Source: Bin87 sp965204685
Lineage (GTDB): Bacteria > Chloroflexota > Dehalococcoidia > Lucifugimonadales > UBA3495
Assembly (NCBI GenBank): GCA_965204685.1
Contig: OZ242004.1
Location: 496,001-560,000, forward strand
Length of the DNA: 64,000 nt
Reading direction: 5' to 3'
The translations under genes were made by a program, and so were the position numbers. Under the pieces are notes generated by a model. The model had not been told where the DNA came from, made no database searches, and was given only the letters and a program-made list of their open reading frames with translations. Positions 54,158 to 62,451 of the stretch are shown one piece after another; within the stretch, counting starts at the first letter, position 1, and each line of letters opens with the position of its first letter.

Positions 54158-55507
54158 TCACAACGGCGGGTTCAGCGACACGCCCAGCACGTCCTCGCAC
54201 CAGGCTGCCGCGGACAGCAGCCGCGCTTCGGCAAACGGCGACGCTACCAGCTGTATGCCCAGCGGCACGCCGGATTCCGCCAGGCCGGAGGGCAGGGCGA
54301 TGGCCGGGAATCCGCACGACGTCCACGGGCCCTGGAATGCCGGGTCGCCCGTGTTGGTGCGGTCGGCCTGCGGAGGCGACGGCGCGCCTGGAGTGAGCAG
54401 CACGTCGCATTGCTTGGCCGCCTCCTCCATGTCCGTGGTGAATTGTCGGCGCCGCTCCAGGGCGCGGGAGTAGTCGATCCCGTCCACCGCCAGGCCCTCG
54501 GCCAGCATTGCCCGCAGTTTGGGTTGGTAGTCCTCGGCCTGACGCCGGTACATCGGCTCGTGGAACGCCGCTGCCTCCACCGCCATGATCAGACGCTGGT
54601 CCACGTAGGCCGATTCGATGCTCTCCTCCAGGGGGATCTCCTCAATCTCGGCCCCCGCTTCGGCCAGCCGTTCGGCTACGGCGTCCAGGTGGCGGCGGCT
54701 CTCGGTATCCGCCCCCTCGTAGAAATAGCGACGCAGCAGCCCGATGCGCGGCGCCGGCGGCTCTGCGATGGCCGACAGGTAGTCGCCCACCGGCTCTCGG
54801 GAGGACACCGGATCGGCCACGTCGGGGCCGGCCATCACCTGCAGCAGCAGCGCGGCGTCTTCCACCGTGCGCACCAGCCAGCCCACGGTGTCCAGGTTCC
54901 AGCTCACCGGCACCACGCCGTAGCGGCTGACCCGGCCGAAGGTAGGCTTGAAACCAACCACGCCGTTGTAGGCGGCCGGCCGCAACACCGAACCCACCGT
55001 CTGCGAGCCCAACGCGGCCGGACACATCCGGGATGCCACGGCCACCGCCGACCCGCTGCTACTGCCGCCCGGCGTGTGCGCCGGGTTCCATGGGTTGTAG
55101 GTGGGCGACGGGTCCAGGCACGCGAACTCGGTGGTCACGGCCTTGCCCAACATCAACGCTCCGGCCTTCCTGAGCAGGGTCAGCGAAGTTGCGTCGTAGT
55201 CGGGCACGAAATCCTTGTAAACCTCGCTGCCTGCCTTGGTCGAGATGCCGGCGGTGTAGTAGATGTCCTTGAGCCCGATGGGAACGCCGTGCAATGGGCC
55301 AAGGGGTCGACCTTCCGCTACGGCGGCGTCGGCTTGGCGGGCGTCGGCGAGCACCGTTTCACGGTCGACGTACACCCACGCCAGCAGGCGTTCGTCCAGT
55401 GCTTCGATGCGGTCCAGGCATGCCGTTGCCAGTTCGACGGCCGTGAGTTCGCGCCGGGCGATGGCGCGGGCGGCTTGGGCGGCGGTGAGTTCGTTGGGGT
55501 TGGGCAT
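54158..55507 (-). CDS. amidase signature family enzyme
   Basis: A 449-residue amidase. The Ser-cisSer-Lys triad is visible: Lys in GLKDIYYTAG, cis-Ser in PGGSSSGSAVAVAS, and the nucleophile Ser in LGSQTVGSVLRPAAYNG. This family hydrolyses amides or acts in tRNA amidation (GatA). It is single-chain here, with no gatB/gatC neighbour. It starts six bases after the PaREP1-like gene. Function likely in amide degradation. Confidence 0.88.
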   Translation of the reverse strand: MPNPNELTAAQAARAIARRELTAVELATACLDRIEALDERLLAWVYVDRETVLADARQADAAVAEGRPLGPLHGVPIGLKDIYYTAGISTKAGSEVYKDFVPDYDATSLTLLRKAGALMLGKAVTTEFACLDPSPTYNPWNPAHTPGGSSSGSAVAVASRMCPAALGSQTVGSVLRPAAYNGVVGFKPTFGRVSRYGVVPVSWNLDTVGWLVRTVEDAALLLQVMAGPDVADPVSSREPVGDYLSAIAEPPAPRIGLLRRYFYEGADTESRRHLDAVAERLAEAGAEIEEIPLEESIESAYVDQRLIMAVEAAAFHEPMYRRQAEDYQPKLRAMLAEGLAVDGIDYSRALERRRQFTTDMEEAAKQCDVLLTPGAPSPPQADRTNTGDPAFQGPWTSCGFPAIALPSGLAESGVPLGIQLVASPFAEARLLSAAAWCEDVLGVSLNPPL

Positions 55508-55513
55508 CGGTAA

Positions 55514-55873
55514 CTACTCCTGGTCCAAGAATGTGAGCATCAGCGCAACGTAGCGATGCACCAACGGACGGTCGTACTCGATGTCTTCCGGCTCCATAGT
55601 GCCGTTGTAGAAATTGGAGTGAAAGTGTTGAGCGGCCAGTATTCCCAATCGTAGTTGATCGTCGTCCGCTTCGTCGGCGATCTGCCTGGCGGCATTGATC
55701 AATGCCCGGTGGGTGCCGTATGCCAACCCCCGCCGCTGTGCCACCGCCATGATGGCGTGCGCTGCCGCTCCCCAGAGTTTCTCGGACGCCTGCAACGTAT
55801 CGCCGGCGTCAAACTCCCGGTCCGAATCGGCCAGGAAGCCCTCTGCGGTTTGGACGTGGTCTGTGGTCAGCAT
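55514..55873 (-). CDS. PaREP1/HEPN-like small helical protein, paralogue 2 of 3
   Basis: A 119-residue helical protein: GDTLQASEKLWGAAAHAIMAVAQ matches the two paralogues (10.3 and 62.5 kb), and FHSNFYNG is a conserved late motif. Compared with them it has the same length. The amidase gene begins six bases downstream, so they may be cotranscribed. The function of the family is not established; a HEPN-type RNA-related role is a guess. Confidence 0.68.
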   Translation of the reverse strand: MLTTDHVQTAEGFLADSDREFDAGDTLQASEKLWGAAAHAIMAVAQRRGLAYGTHRALINAARQIADEADDDQLRLGILAAQHFHSNFYNGTMEPEDIEYDRPLVHRYVALMLTFLDQE

Positions 55874-55916
55874 CGGTTAATCCTTCACGCTAATCGCGGC
55901 GCGTCCGGAACAGGAC

Positions 55917-56318
55917 CTAGATGGCGAAGGCGCGGCGGTCTCTGACGGTTACGCTGTTGAATTGGCTGATGATCTGGTGAGTTTGATCGGCCAGGCGAGC
56001 AACGCGAAAGCGATCAAAATCGGTCCCAGGGGCATAGTCCGCGTAGTGACGGTAACGTTGCATTTCAGCGAAGTGGTTGCCGAATTGTTGGATATCTTGC
56101 GGGAACCGCCTCATGATGGAGCGATTCCGGCACTGATTCATAGCGTGGCCATGCTCCAACGCTCGGTAGGTCTGTTCCCAGGCGGGTTCGCTGCGGCCGG
56201 CGCGGGTTGCGCCGGCGATCAGGTCAGCGCCGCACAGGTCGGTCTGGCGGGGACGCCCGGGTCGTCCACCACCGGCTGCCAGCTGACGGGCGAATGCAAT
56301 CAGGTCCGGTGGATTCAT
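55917..56318 (-). pseudogene. HEPN-domain protein, module copy 2, lacking the core helix
   Basis: A 133-residue frame. It matches the copy at 40907 in its N-terminus (DLIAFARQLA) and in its C-terminus (HFAEMQRYRHYADYAPGTDF and onward). The helix RRAVSTAYYAMFHALA of copy 1 is absent, equal to an in-frame deletion of about 17 residues between TDL and CGADLIAG. The frame stays open. With the central HEPN helix gone, activity is probably lost. It follows its partner gene after four bases. Confidence 0.62.
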
Positions 56319-56322
56319 CCGA

Positions 56323-56637
56323 CTACTTGGGAGGCCCTTCTTCCCAATCGGACTTTTTGATGAAGAACCTCCCCGGACGGTCGAATACGCCTATCTGCTG
56401 TAGTGCAGGATCCATCAATCGACCCATACTGAGGGCCCAGTCCAGCGCCGCGTCCGTGCGCAGGTGTTTCTCATCGCCGTCGAACACCAGGTACAGTTGG
56501 ATGTAGTCGTCGCCGTAGTGGTCGACCAGCGACTTGGCGAAAACGGGGTCGAAAACCAGATCGTTGCCAAAGCGTTCGTTGAGCAAGTCCCTGGCGATAT
56601 CGGCCACTTTCTCCAGGGTGTCGGGGCTGAAAGACAT
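56323..56637 (-). CDS. partner protein of the HEPN module, copy 2
   Basis: A 104-residue protein from ATG 56637 (MSFSPDTLEKVADIARDLL), chosen because AGGACAGGCC lies upstream. The middle strand DDYIQLYLVFDGDEKHL parallels the corresponding part of the copy at 41.4 kb, though overall identity is low by eye. It is followed by the damaged HEPN gene after four bases. Family unknown; antitoxin-like role inferred from pairing only. Confidence 0.6.
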   Translation of the reverse strand: MSFSPDTLEKVADIARDLLNERFGNDLVFDPVFAKSLVDHYGDDYIQLYLVFDGDEKHLRTDAALDWALSMGRLMDPALQQIGVFDRPGRFFIKKSDWEEGPPK

Positions 56638-56689
56638 GGCCTGTCCTCGCAGTTTCCGGGTTGGGTTATCAAAGGGCAATCATAGTCGA

Positions 56690-58114
56690 TCACACTCCCG
56701 GCGGGCGGCGCTCCCCCCAATCGGTGGCCTGCTCGTAGGCGTAGGCCGCTCGGAACAGCGTGGTCTCGTCGAAGGCTTTACCGGCGATCTGCAACCCGAT
56801 TGGCAAGCCGGCCGCCGTGAAGCCGCAGTTGATGGATAGCGCGGGCAGGTTCGCCAGGTTGAAAGGCGCGGTGAACCCGCGTCGTCCCTTGAAACCGGCG
56901 ATGACGTCCTCCTTGGTGCCGAGGCCGGTGGTTTCCGGAATCAGCGTGGCGGGCACGGATGAGGCCGGCATCACCAGGACGTCCACCTCGTCCAGCGCGG
57001 CCAGGATCTCCGTGCGGAGCACATCGCGAAGGCGGGCCGATTTCTGGTATGCCTTGGCCGGCAGGATGCTGCCCATGAGGAGGCGCACCTGGTTGTTGTG
57101 GTCCAATTCGCGCAACCGATCGGTGGAGATGATGTCCCAGTTCAGCATGGCAGCGTCGCTGCTGATGATGCCATAGGATATCTCCGACGAGTTGACGATC
57201 AGCGGTATGGACACCTCCCGAACGTCGGCGCCGAGGCCAGCCAGCACGGCGGCGGCCGCGATCACGGCATCGCGAACCTCGGGATCGTTGGCATCCGTGT
57301 GCACCCGTTCGGATATGAGGCCCACCTTGAGGCCGTTGATATCGCCGTCCAGCGCAGCGACGTAGTCTGGGACGGGAACGTCCCACGACTGCGGGTCCCT
57401 GGGGTCGTGGCCGGCGATGGCGGCCAGGGTGTGGGCACAATCGGTAACGGTGCGGGAGATCGGGCCGGCGGTGTCCATGGACCAGCTGGCCCCGAAAACG
57501 CCGTGGCGACTGACCAGCCCTAACGTGGGCCGGATGCCGACCAGGCCACAGAACGCCGCGGGTCCGCGGATACTGCCGCCGGTGTCCTCGCCCAGCGAGG
57601 TGGCGCACAGGAACGCAGCGGTGGCCGCTCCTGAACCGCTGCTGGAGGTGCCGGGATTGCGTCGCGTATCCCACGGGTTGCGCGGCCGACCGTAGGGGTG
57701 GCGGAAGGCGTCACCGCTGGCGTATTCGCTCATGTTGAGCTTGCCCAGCAGCACCGTGCCGGCCGCCTTCAGCCGTTCCATGATGGTGGCATCCTCGCTG
57801 GGAATGTTCTCGCCGAGGATGGTGGAGCCGTTGGTGGTCAGGATGCCGGCGGTGTCGAACTGGTCCTTGACGGCTACCGGGACGCCGTGCAGCGGGCCGC
57901 GCCGGTTGCCGGCCGCGATTTCGGCGTCGGCGCGGCGGGCGTCCTCGCGGGCGCGGTCGGCGGTGACGGTGATGTAGGAAGCGTAGTTGCCGTCCAGGCT
58001 GGCGATACGCTCCAGATAGGCTTCGGTGGCCTCCAGGGACGACACGTCGCCGGCGGCGATGCGCTCGCCCAGCTCGGTCGCCGACAGGTAGCACAGGTTC
58101 ACGTCAGTCATCAC
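56690..58114 (-). CDS. amidase signature family enzyme with GatC-like partner
   Basis: A 474-residue amidase. Lys in VAVKDQFDTAGI, cis-Ser in NPGTSSSGSGAATAAF and nucleophile Ser in GEDTGGSIRGPAAFCGLVG form the triad. It is paralogous to the amidase at 54.2 kb but clearly distinct. Its start overlaps the stop of a small GatC-like gene by 4 bases (ATGA at 58111-58114). Such pairs resemble AtzG-like partner plus amidase units. Substrate unknown. Confidence 0.88.
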   Translation of the reverse strand: MMTDVNLCYLSATELGERIAAGDVSSLEATEAYLERIASLDGNYASYITVTADRAREDARRADAEIAAGNRRGPLHGVPVAVKDQFDTAGILTTNGSTILGENIPSEDATIMERLKAAGTVLLGKLNMSEYASGDAFRHPYGRPRNPWDTRRNPGTSSSGSGAATAAFLCATSLGEDTGGSIRGPAAFCGLVGIRPTLGLVSRHGVFGASWSMDTAGPISRTVTDCAHTLAAIAGHDPRDPQSWDVPVPDYVAALDGDINGLKVGLISERVHTDANDPEVRDAVIAAAAVLAGLGADVREVSIPLIVNSSEISYGIISSDAAMLNWDIISTDRLRELDHNNQVRLLMGSILPAKAYQKSARLRDVLRTEILAALDEVDVLVMPASSVPATLIPETTGLGTKEDVIAGFKGRRGFTAPFNLANLPALSINCGFTAAGLPIGLQIAGKAFDETTLFRAAYAYEQATDWGERRPPGV

Positions 58115-58314
58115 GGTCCCTCCTGCTTGCGCGCCGTCGCCGACACGATGATCGGCAGCGGCTGGATATTGGCAACGTCCGGCTCGGTAATGGCTGCCAG
58201 GGCCTCGAGCAGGCCGTTCAGCGATTCCCTCACCTCGGCGACCAGATCGTCGGGGATGTTGATGTCCGCGGCTTTAGCCAAAGCCCGAACATCGGCGTCG
58301 TTCAGATCTGCCAC
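58111..58314 (-). CDS. GatC/AtzG-like small partner of the amidase
   Basis: A 67-residue acidic helical protein, DLNDADVRALAKAADINIPDD, then ESLNGLLEALAAITEPD. It resembles GatC/DUF4089-type partners that wrap around amidases. I chose GTG 58314 because GAGGTG lies upstream; the long upstream frame is not conserved. It overlaps the amidase gene by 4 bases. Confidence 0.68.
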   Translation of the reverse strand: MADLNDADVRALAKAADINIPDDLVAEVRESLNGLLEALAAITEPDVANIQPLPIIVSATARKQEGP

Positions 58315-58443
58315 TGGGCACCTCACATGCTGGGGTAGGAGCGAAAGGACCCGGCTTTCGGGCTCACAATGGCGCAATTTTGGCGGGGCCTGCTTGCCGT
58401 TGTCAACAAGGCTCCGATCTTGCGCGTATCCAGTTTCATAAAT

Positions 58444-58535
58444 CGTCAGAAGCAGGATTAGCAGGGTCGGGTTGGTTGGTGCATTGGCGGCAGTATCCTG
58501 AAAATCCGATAATCTTGGAAATCCTGATTCTGACG
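58444..58535. repeat. inverted-repeat element, copy D of four
   Basis: 92 bases bounded by CGTCAGAAGCAGGATT and its near complement AATCCTGATTCTGACG. It lies in the divergent gap before nhaA. The rest of the gap 58315-58633 shows no gene. Confidence 0.85.
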
Positions 58536-58633
58536 AACTCCCGAAAGTAGGTACGCGTGAGGGTACGTTCGGGGCCGCTGACGCCGGAATTGGTGGTAAA
58601 ATTGCCGCCGGTCTGTTTAGTCCCCGACTTTTC

Positions 58634-59965
58634 GTGACCGCAAAGCCTATGCACGCACAAGTCGCACAACCGACAAGCCAACTGATCAAGGTGAGGAACT
58701 TCGTCCAGGAGTTCTCGCTGCCGTTGATCCTGGGAGTGGCGCTGGGCCTGGTGGCCGCCAACGTCAACTACCACTGGTACGAGACGGTGGTGGATTTCCA
58801 CCCGCTGGGCGACCATGCCTACGTGTTCGGGCACCCGCTGACCATCCATTTCGTCATCAACGGGATGTTCATGTGCCTGTTCTTCGGAATAGCGGCCAAG
58901 GAGATCACTGAATCCACGCTGCCGGGCGGGGTTCTCAGCCCCCTCCGCCGGGCGATCAATCCGCTGGCCGGGACCTTGGGCGGCGTGTTCGGCCCCGTCG
59001 GGATGTATTTCGCCCTCACCTGGGTCTTCTACGGCGGCACCGACGATTTCGGCGCGGTGGCCAACGGCTGGGCCATCCCCACCGCCACCGACATTGCCCT
59101 GGCGTGGCTGGTGGCGCGGGTGGTGTTCGGGCCGATGCACCCGGCGGTCAACTTCCTGCTGCTGCTGGCGGTGGTGGATGACGCTATCGGGCTGGTCATA
59201 ATTGCTGTCTTCTACCCTGATCCCTACCATCCGGTGGAACCCATCTGGCTGCTCTTCGTGCTGGGCGGCATGGCTGCCGCGTACGTACTGCGGCGTTTTC
59301 GCGTGCGCTGGTGGCCGGTCTATATCCTGGTCGGCGGCGCGCTCTCCTGGATCGGTCTGGCCGGGGCGGGGGTGGAGCCGGCGCTGGCGCTGGTGCCGAT
59401 AGTGCCGTTCATGCCCCATATTCACCACGACAGCGAGACGGCCCACGACGAGGCTCATGAGCACATCCAGGACGCTGGCAGCGCGTCGCATCCACATTCC
59501 AGCGCCGACGAACACCACGCCCAAAGTGTCCTCGAGCAATTCGAGCATCAACTGAAGCTGTTCGTGGACTTCGGACTGTTCTTCTTCGCGTTCGCCAACG
59601 CCGGCGTGCCATTCACCAGCATCGGGTGGGTCACGACGATGGTGTTGGCGTCGCTGATAGTGGGCAAGGCGATAGGCGTGACGCTGCTATCCTGGCTGGC
59701 GTCCCTGGTCGGTTTCCCGCTGCCGCCGGGCATGGATGTGCGTCACCTGGTAGTAACCGGGGTTATCGCGGGGCTCGGGCTGACGGTGGCGCTTTTCGTG
59801 GCCGGCAAGGCGTTTCCCGGCGACTCGCCATTCCAGGAGCCGGGCAAGATGGGAGCCGTGTTCAGCATCGGCGCGGCGCTGGTTGCCTACGTTTTGGGGA
59901 AGCTGTTGCATGTCCGCGAGGAGGGCCTGAGATCCAAGATTATATTCCCCTGGTCACGCGGGTGA
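58634..59965 (+). CDS. nhaA: Na+/H+ antiporter NhaA with histidine-rich cytoplasmic loop
   Basis: A 443-residue antiporter. The paired Asp of the ion site is in LLLLAVVDDAIGLVIIAVFY, and GWAIPTATDIALAWLV matches the NhaA TDIAF motif. About 12 hydrophobic segments are seen. Between helices, at about residues 259-305, is a loop with roughly ten His residues (MPHIHHDSETAHDEAHEH and so on). A pH- or metal-sensing role is possible. The start is GTG 58634 or ATG 58649. It exchanges Na+ for H+. Confidence 0.9.
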   Translation: MTAKPMHAQVAQPTSQLIKVRNFVQEFSLPLILGVALGLVAANVNYHWYETVVDFHPLGDHAYVFGHPLTIHFVINGMFMCLFFGIAAKEITESTLPGGVLSPLRRAINPLAGTLGGVFGPVGMYFALTWVFYGGTDDFGAVANGWAIPTATDIALAWLVARVVFGPMHPAVNFLLLLAVVDDAIGLVIIAVFYPDPYHPVEPIWLLFVLGGMAAAYVLRRFRVRWWPVYILVGGALSWIGLAGAGVEPALALVPIVPFMPHIHHDSETAHDEAHEHIQDAGSASHPHSSADEHHAQSVLEQFEHQLKLFVDFGLFFFAFANAGVPFTSIGWVTTMVLASLIVGKAIGVTLLSWLASLVGFPLPPGMDVRHLVVTGVIAGLGLTVALFVAGKAFPGDSPFQEPGKMGAVFSIGAALVAYVLGKLLHVREEGLRSKIIFPWSRG

Positions 59966-60035
59966 AGCCGAATTTCGAGTTGCCGCGGCTGTGCAGGAGC
60001 CAGCCAATCTCTAAGCTTTTCAAGGAGGACTACCG

Positions 60036-60329
60036 ATGGCACTGATCGGCGTACTGACCCACCACTGGGCGAAGGAAGACAAGGTAGAGGAGGCGAAGGC
60101 GCTCCTGGACCGCAACGGAGAGGCCCAGAGCCACGCGCCCGGCTTTGGAGCCCGTCACACCTTCATCTCGCTGGCTGATCCCACCAAGATATCCACTCTG
60201 GTCACTTGGGAGAGCAACGAGATCTACGACGCCTGGCGCGCCAGTCCCGAACGGGCCGTGGCGATGGCCGGCGCGGAGGAACTGTGGTCCCGTCCTCCGG
60301 AGTCCGAGCGTTTCGAGATGCAGGACTGA
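60036..60329 (+). CDS. antibiotic biosynthesis monooxygenase-like (dimeric alpha/beta barrel) protein
   Basis: A 97-residue protein with a ferredoxin-like barrel pattern: IGVLTHHWAKEDKVEEAKALL then APGFGARHTFISLADPTKI, ending with an acidic tail. It belongs to the ABM superfamily. Some members are monooxygenases, others are heme-degrading or unknown. It follows nhaA by 70 bases with AAGGAGG upstream of its ATG. Function unassigned. Confidence 0.72.
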   Translation: MALIGVLTHHWAKEDKVEEAKALLDRNGEAQSHAPGFGARHTFISLADPTKISTLVTWESNEIYDAWRASPERAVAMAGAEELWSRPPESERFEMQD

Positions 60330-60353
60330 TCCTGGATAAGGGCGGGTTCGTCG

Positions 60354-61334
60354 TCAGGACAGCAACGATCCCAAGTCCACGAGCCCGTCCAGCAGGTTGG
60401 CCATCCGCTCCGCCTTGTGCACGCTGTGGGGCACCACGGCATCGAGGAGACCGCCCACGGCGTCGGCGGTGGCAACGGTGTTTTGATCCACGAGAAGGAC
60501 CGGTACGCGCCGTTTGGTGGCCTCCACGCGGATGTACTCGGTGGGACGGGAACCGCCGGTCAGTACCAGGCAGCGGGTATCCTGCATCAGCGATGCCATC
60601 TGGATGTCGGGCCGTTCGGCGCGGGTGATCACGGCCTGGTGGCCGTAGCGTCCAAAATATCCGGTGCCGGAATCCATGATGTTCCCGCCGATGAGGAACC
60701 GGTCGATCCAAACGTCGCGGTCCTCCGGCTCCAGTTCCCAGCGACCGCCGAGGCTGGCTTCCAACTGATCCAGGTTCAGCGACAGCATGGCGCGGTCTTC
60801 GGGCAAGGCCCCGATAGCCGGCACGCCGGCGGTTGACAATTCGGACAGCAGGGATTGCGCGCGTTGGGCTCGGTACCGAGGCGTCTGGTTGACAATCACG
60901 CCTCCAAGCCTGGCTCCGAGGGTAGCCACCGCGCCGGAAACGCTCACCGAAGATATTTCCGGCTCGTAACCGAAGACCGTCACCACGCGAGCGGACAGCC
61001 GCTCCGCCAAACCGGAGACGATGGGCGAGGTCGCCCCGGAGCCGCTGGCGGGGTTGGCAACCTCGACGATGACGTGTTCGCTGATGCCGGTCAGCGAGCG
61101 AACCGCGCTGGCTGCTGCGTCCAGGCCGGCGTCGTCCTCGGACGATGCTACGGCGATGCCACCGCGGAAATTTCGCGCGAAATAGATGGCGTCGGGGTCC
61201 GTGCGTCCGGCCGGGGACACCGGCTTGCACACGGAAACGCGGGCGCCTGACCGGGCGATCAGGGTTGCCAGGCCGGCGGCAAGGGACGTCTTGCCGGCAG
61301 TGGGCCGGTGGGATGCTACGAGGAGGATGGCCAT
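60354..61334 (-). CDS. P-loop DRTGG-type protein (phosphotransacetylase N-terminal-like)
   Basis: A 326-residue protein. HRPTAGKTSLAAGLATLIA at residues 8-26 is a dethiobiotin-synthetase-like P-loop. A DRTGG-like module (GHQAVITRAERPDIQMASL) lies near residue 230. Similar proteins are standalone regulators or phosphotransacetylase-linked. I chose ATG 61334; the longer frame to 61712 lacks similarity. It is followed upstream by the pentapeptide protein (gap of 26 bases). Role unknown. Confidence 0.72.
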   Translation of the reverse strand: MAILLVASHRPTAGKTSLAAGLATLIARSGARVSVCKPVSPAGRTDPDAIYFARNFRGGIAVASSEDDAGLDAAASAVRSLTGISEHVIVEVANPASGSGATSPIVSGLAERLSARVVTVFGYEPEISSVSVSGAVATLGARLGGVIVNQTPRYRAQRAQSLLSELSTAGVPAIGALPEDRAMLSLNLDQLEASLGGRWELEPEDRDVWIDRFLIGGNIMDSGTGYFGRYGHQAVITRAERPDIQMASLMQDTRCLVLTGGSRPTEYIRVEATKRRVPVLLVDQNTVATADAVGGLLDAVVPHSVHKAERMANLLDGLVDLGSLLS

Positions 61335-61360
61335 AAGACAACCGGCCGAACTAGTGGCGA

Positions 61361-62062
61361 CTAGTAGTCGTCCACCCGGTTCTCGATGAAGTTCGGGTCG
61401 AAGCCGGGCGGGAATTTGGTGGTGTCGTCCCACTTGCTCATGGTCATGTCGCAGCGGTGCAGGCTGGCGCGGTTGAAGTTGGCGCCACGCATGTCCGTCA
61501 TGATCCACATGGAGTCGCGGATCTTGGCGGAGGTGAAGTCGGCCCCCTGCATGATGGCTCGGCTCACGTCGGCCCCGTTCAGGTTCGCGCCCTGCCAGTT
61601 GGAGTTGGTCAGGTTGGCGGAGCGCAGGTCCACTTCGATGGCGGTGACCTGGCTGCAATCGGCGTCGGTGAGGTTGGTGTTCAGGAACGAAGCCCGGTTG
61701 AGACGAGACCACTGCAGCACGGATTCATGCATGTCCGACTGCTTCAGGTCGGCCCAGAACAGGTTAACGTTGCGCAGGATGGTCATCGCCATCTGCGCTG
61801 AGGCCAGGGTCGCGCCGTACAGATCGGCGCCCGTGAAATCGGCGGCGCGCAGGTCGCAGCGGGACAGATTGGCACGGGTGAGCCGGCAGTCGGCCATGGA
61901 GGCTCCGCGCAGATCGGCGTTCCTCAGATCGACGCCGACCAGATCGAGGCTCGACAGGTCCGCCGCGCGCAGGTCGAGTTGGTCGTCGGGGTTTGCGGAC
62001 TTCCACTCCGCGACGGCGCCTTTGCCGGAGCGAACAACCGCAACGTGATCTGGATTAGCCAT
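61361..62062 (-). CDS. pentapeptide-repeat protein
   Basis: A 233-residue protein. From about residue 30 it is made of A(D/N)LXX-type pentapeptides (for example VDLRNADLRGASMADCRL), which fold into a right-handed beta helix. Such proteins occur as DNA mimics (for example MfpA, Qnr) or structural partners. The ATG at 62062 abuts the UAA of the selenoprotein gene, so translation is linked. The GC content and short acidic start are ordinary. Confidence 0.86.
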   Translation of the reverse strand: MANPDHVAVVRSGKGAVAEWKSANPDDQLDLRAADLSSLDLVGVDLRNADLRGASMADCRLTRANLSRCDLRAADFTGADLYGATLASAQMAMTILRNVNLFWADLKQSDMHESVLQWSRLNRASFLNTNLTDADCSQVTAIEVDLRSANLTNSNWQGANLNGADVSRAIMQGADFTSAKIRDSMWIMTDMRGANFNRASLHRCDMTMSKWDDTTKFPPGFDPNFIENRVDDY

Positions 62063-62380
62063 TTAAGCGTTTCTCGCCGCGGCGATCTCGTCCTCGACGT
62101 CAAAGACGCGCTCGGCGACCACCATCTTGAGTTCGTTGACCTTGCTGTAGCCCGGGTACTCGTCGCCATCCTCGTCGAAGCGGTCGAAGATCTTCTCACC
62201 GTCGAGGTAGATCTCCAAGCGTCCTTTGTCAGCTGGGGTCAGCTTGATCGCGATATCCCCGGCGTTTTGGGAGCGCCAAAATTCAGTCGCCAGCCACGTG
62301 GCGAGGCCGTGGTAGCCTCAAGGCACGCAGTAGACGATATCCACTTCAACTTTGCCGAACTCGGACCTGGTCATTGTCAT
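62063..62380 (-). CDS. predicted Rdx/SelW-like selenoprotein (UGA-encoded Sec at codon 21)
   Basis: A 105-residue protein if UGA at 62318-62320 is read as selenocysteine. Codons 17-22 read Y-C-V-P-U-G, the CxxU redox motif of SelT/SelW/SelH (Rdx) proteins; downstream come GYHGLATWLATEF, ITLTPAD-type strands and YLDGEKIFDRF, all matching Rdx proteins that usually have CxxC. The upstream ATG 62380 has GGGAG nearby. A hairpin of SECIS type lies 13 bases after the UGA. The gene ends directly at the pentapeptide gene start. No Sec machinery is in the window. Confidence 0.8.
62287..62304 (-). promoter_or_regulatory. candidate bacterial SECIS hairpin for the selenoprotein
   Basis: On the coding strand, 13 bases after the UGA, TCGCCA (62304-62299) pairs with TGGCGA (62292-62287), loop CGUGGC. 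Distance and the G in the loop fit bacterial SECIS elements. Confidence 0.5.
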
Positions 62381-62434
62381 TCGTTGTTCTCCCGTTAATC
62401 GGTCGTTTAGCAGAGGGATGCGTTTTGTCGACAA

Positions 62435-62451
62435 GAGACAGCACCTGTCTC
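62435..62451. terminator. hairpin at the end of the PaREP1-like gene, possible terminator
   Basis: GAGACAG (62435-62441) pairs with CTGTCTC (62445-62451), three-base loop. It overlaps the stop codon of the leftward gene. The following sequence is only weakly T-rich. Confidence 0.35.

Noticed and set aside
53885..55513. Open frame of about 540 codons on the plus strand
   Set aside because: It is opposite to the amidase and the start of the Septu ATPase, and its translation is His/Arg/Gln-rich without domain signs.
58436..59551. Open frame of about 370 codons on the minus strand
   Set aside because: Antisense to nhaA; its His/Gln-rich translation mirrors the transmembrane codons of the real gene.
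61335..61712. Extended N-terminus of the DRTGG-type protein
   Set aside because: The extension overlaps the pentapeptide gene and its translation is a shadow; the conserved start is at 61334.
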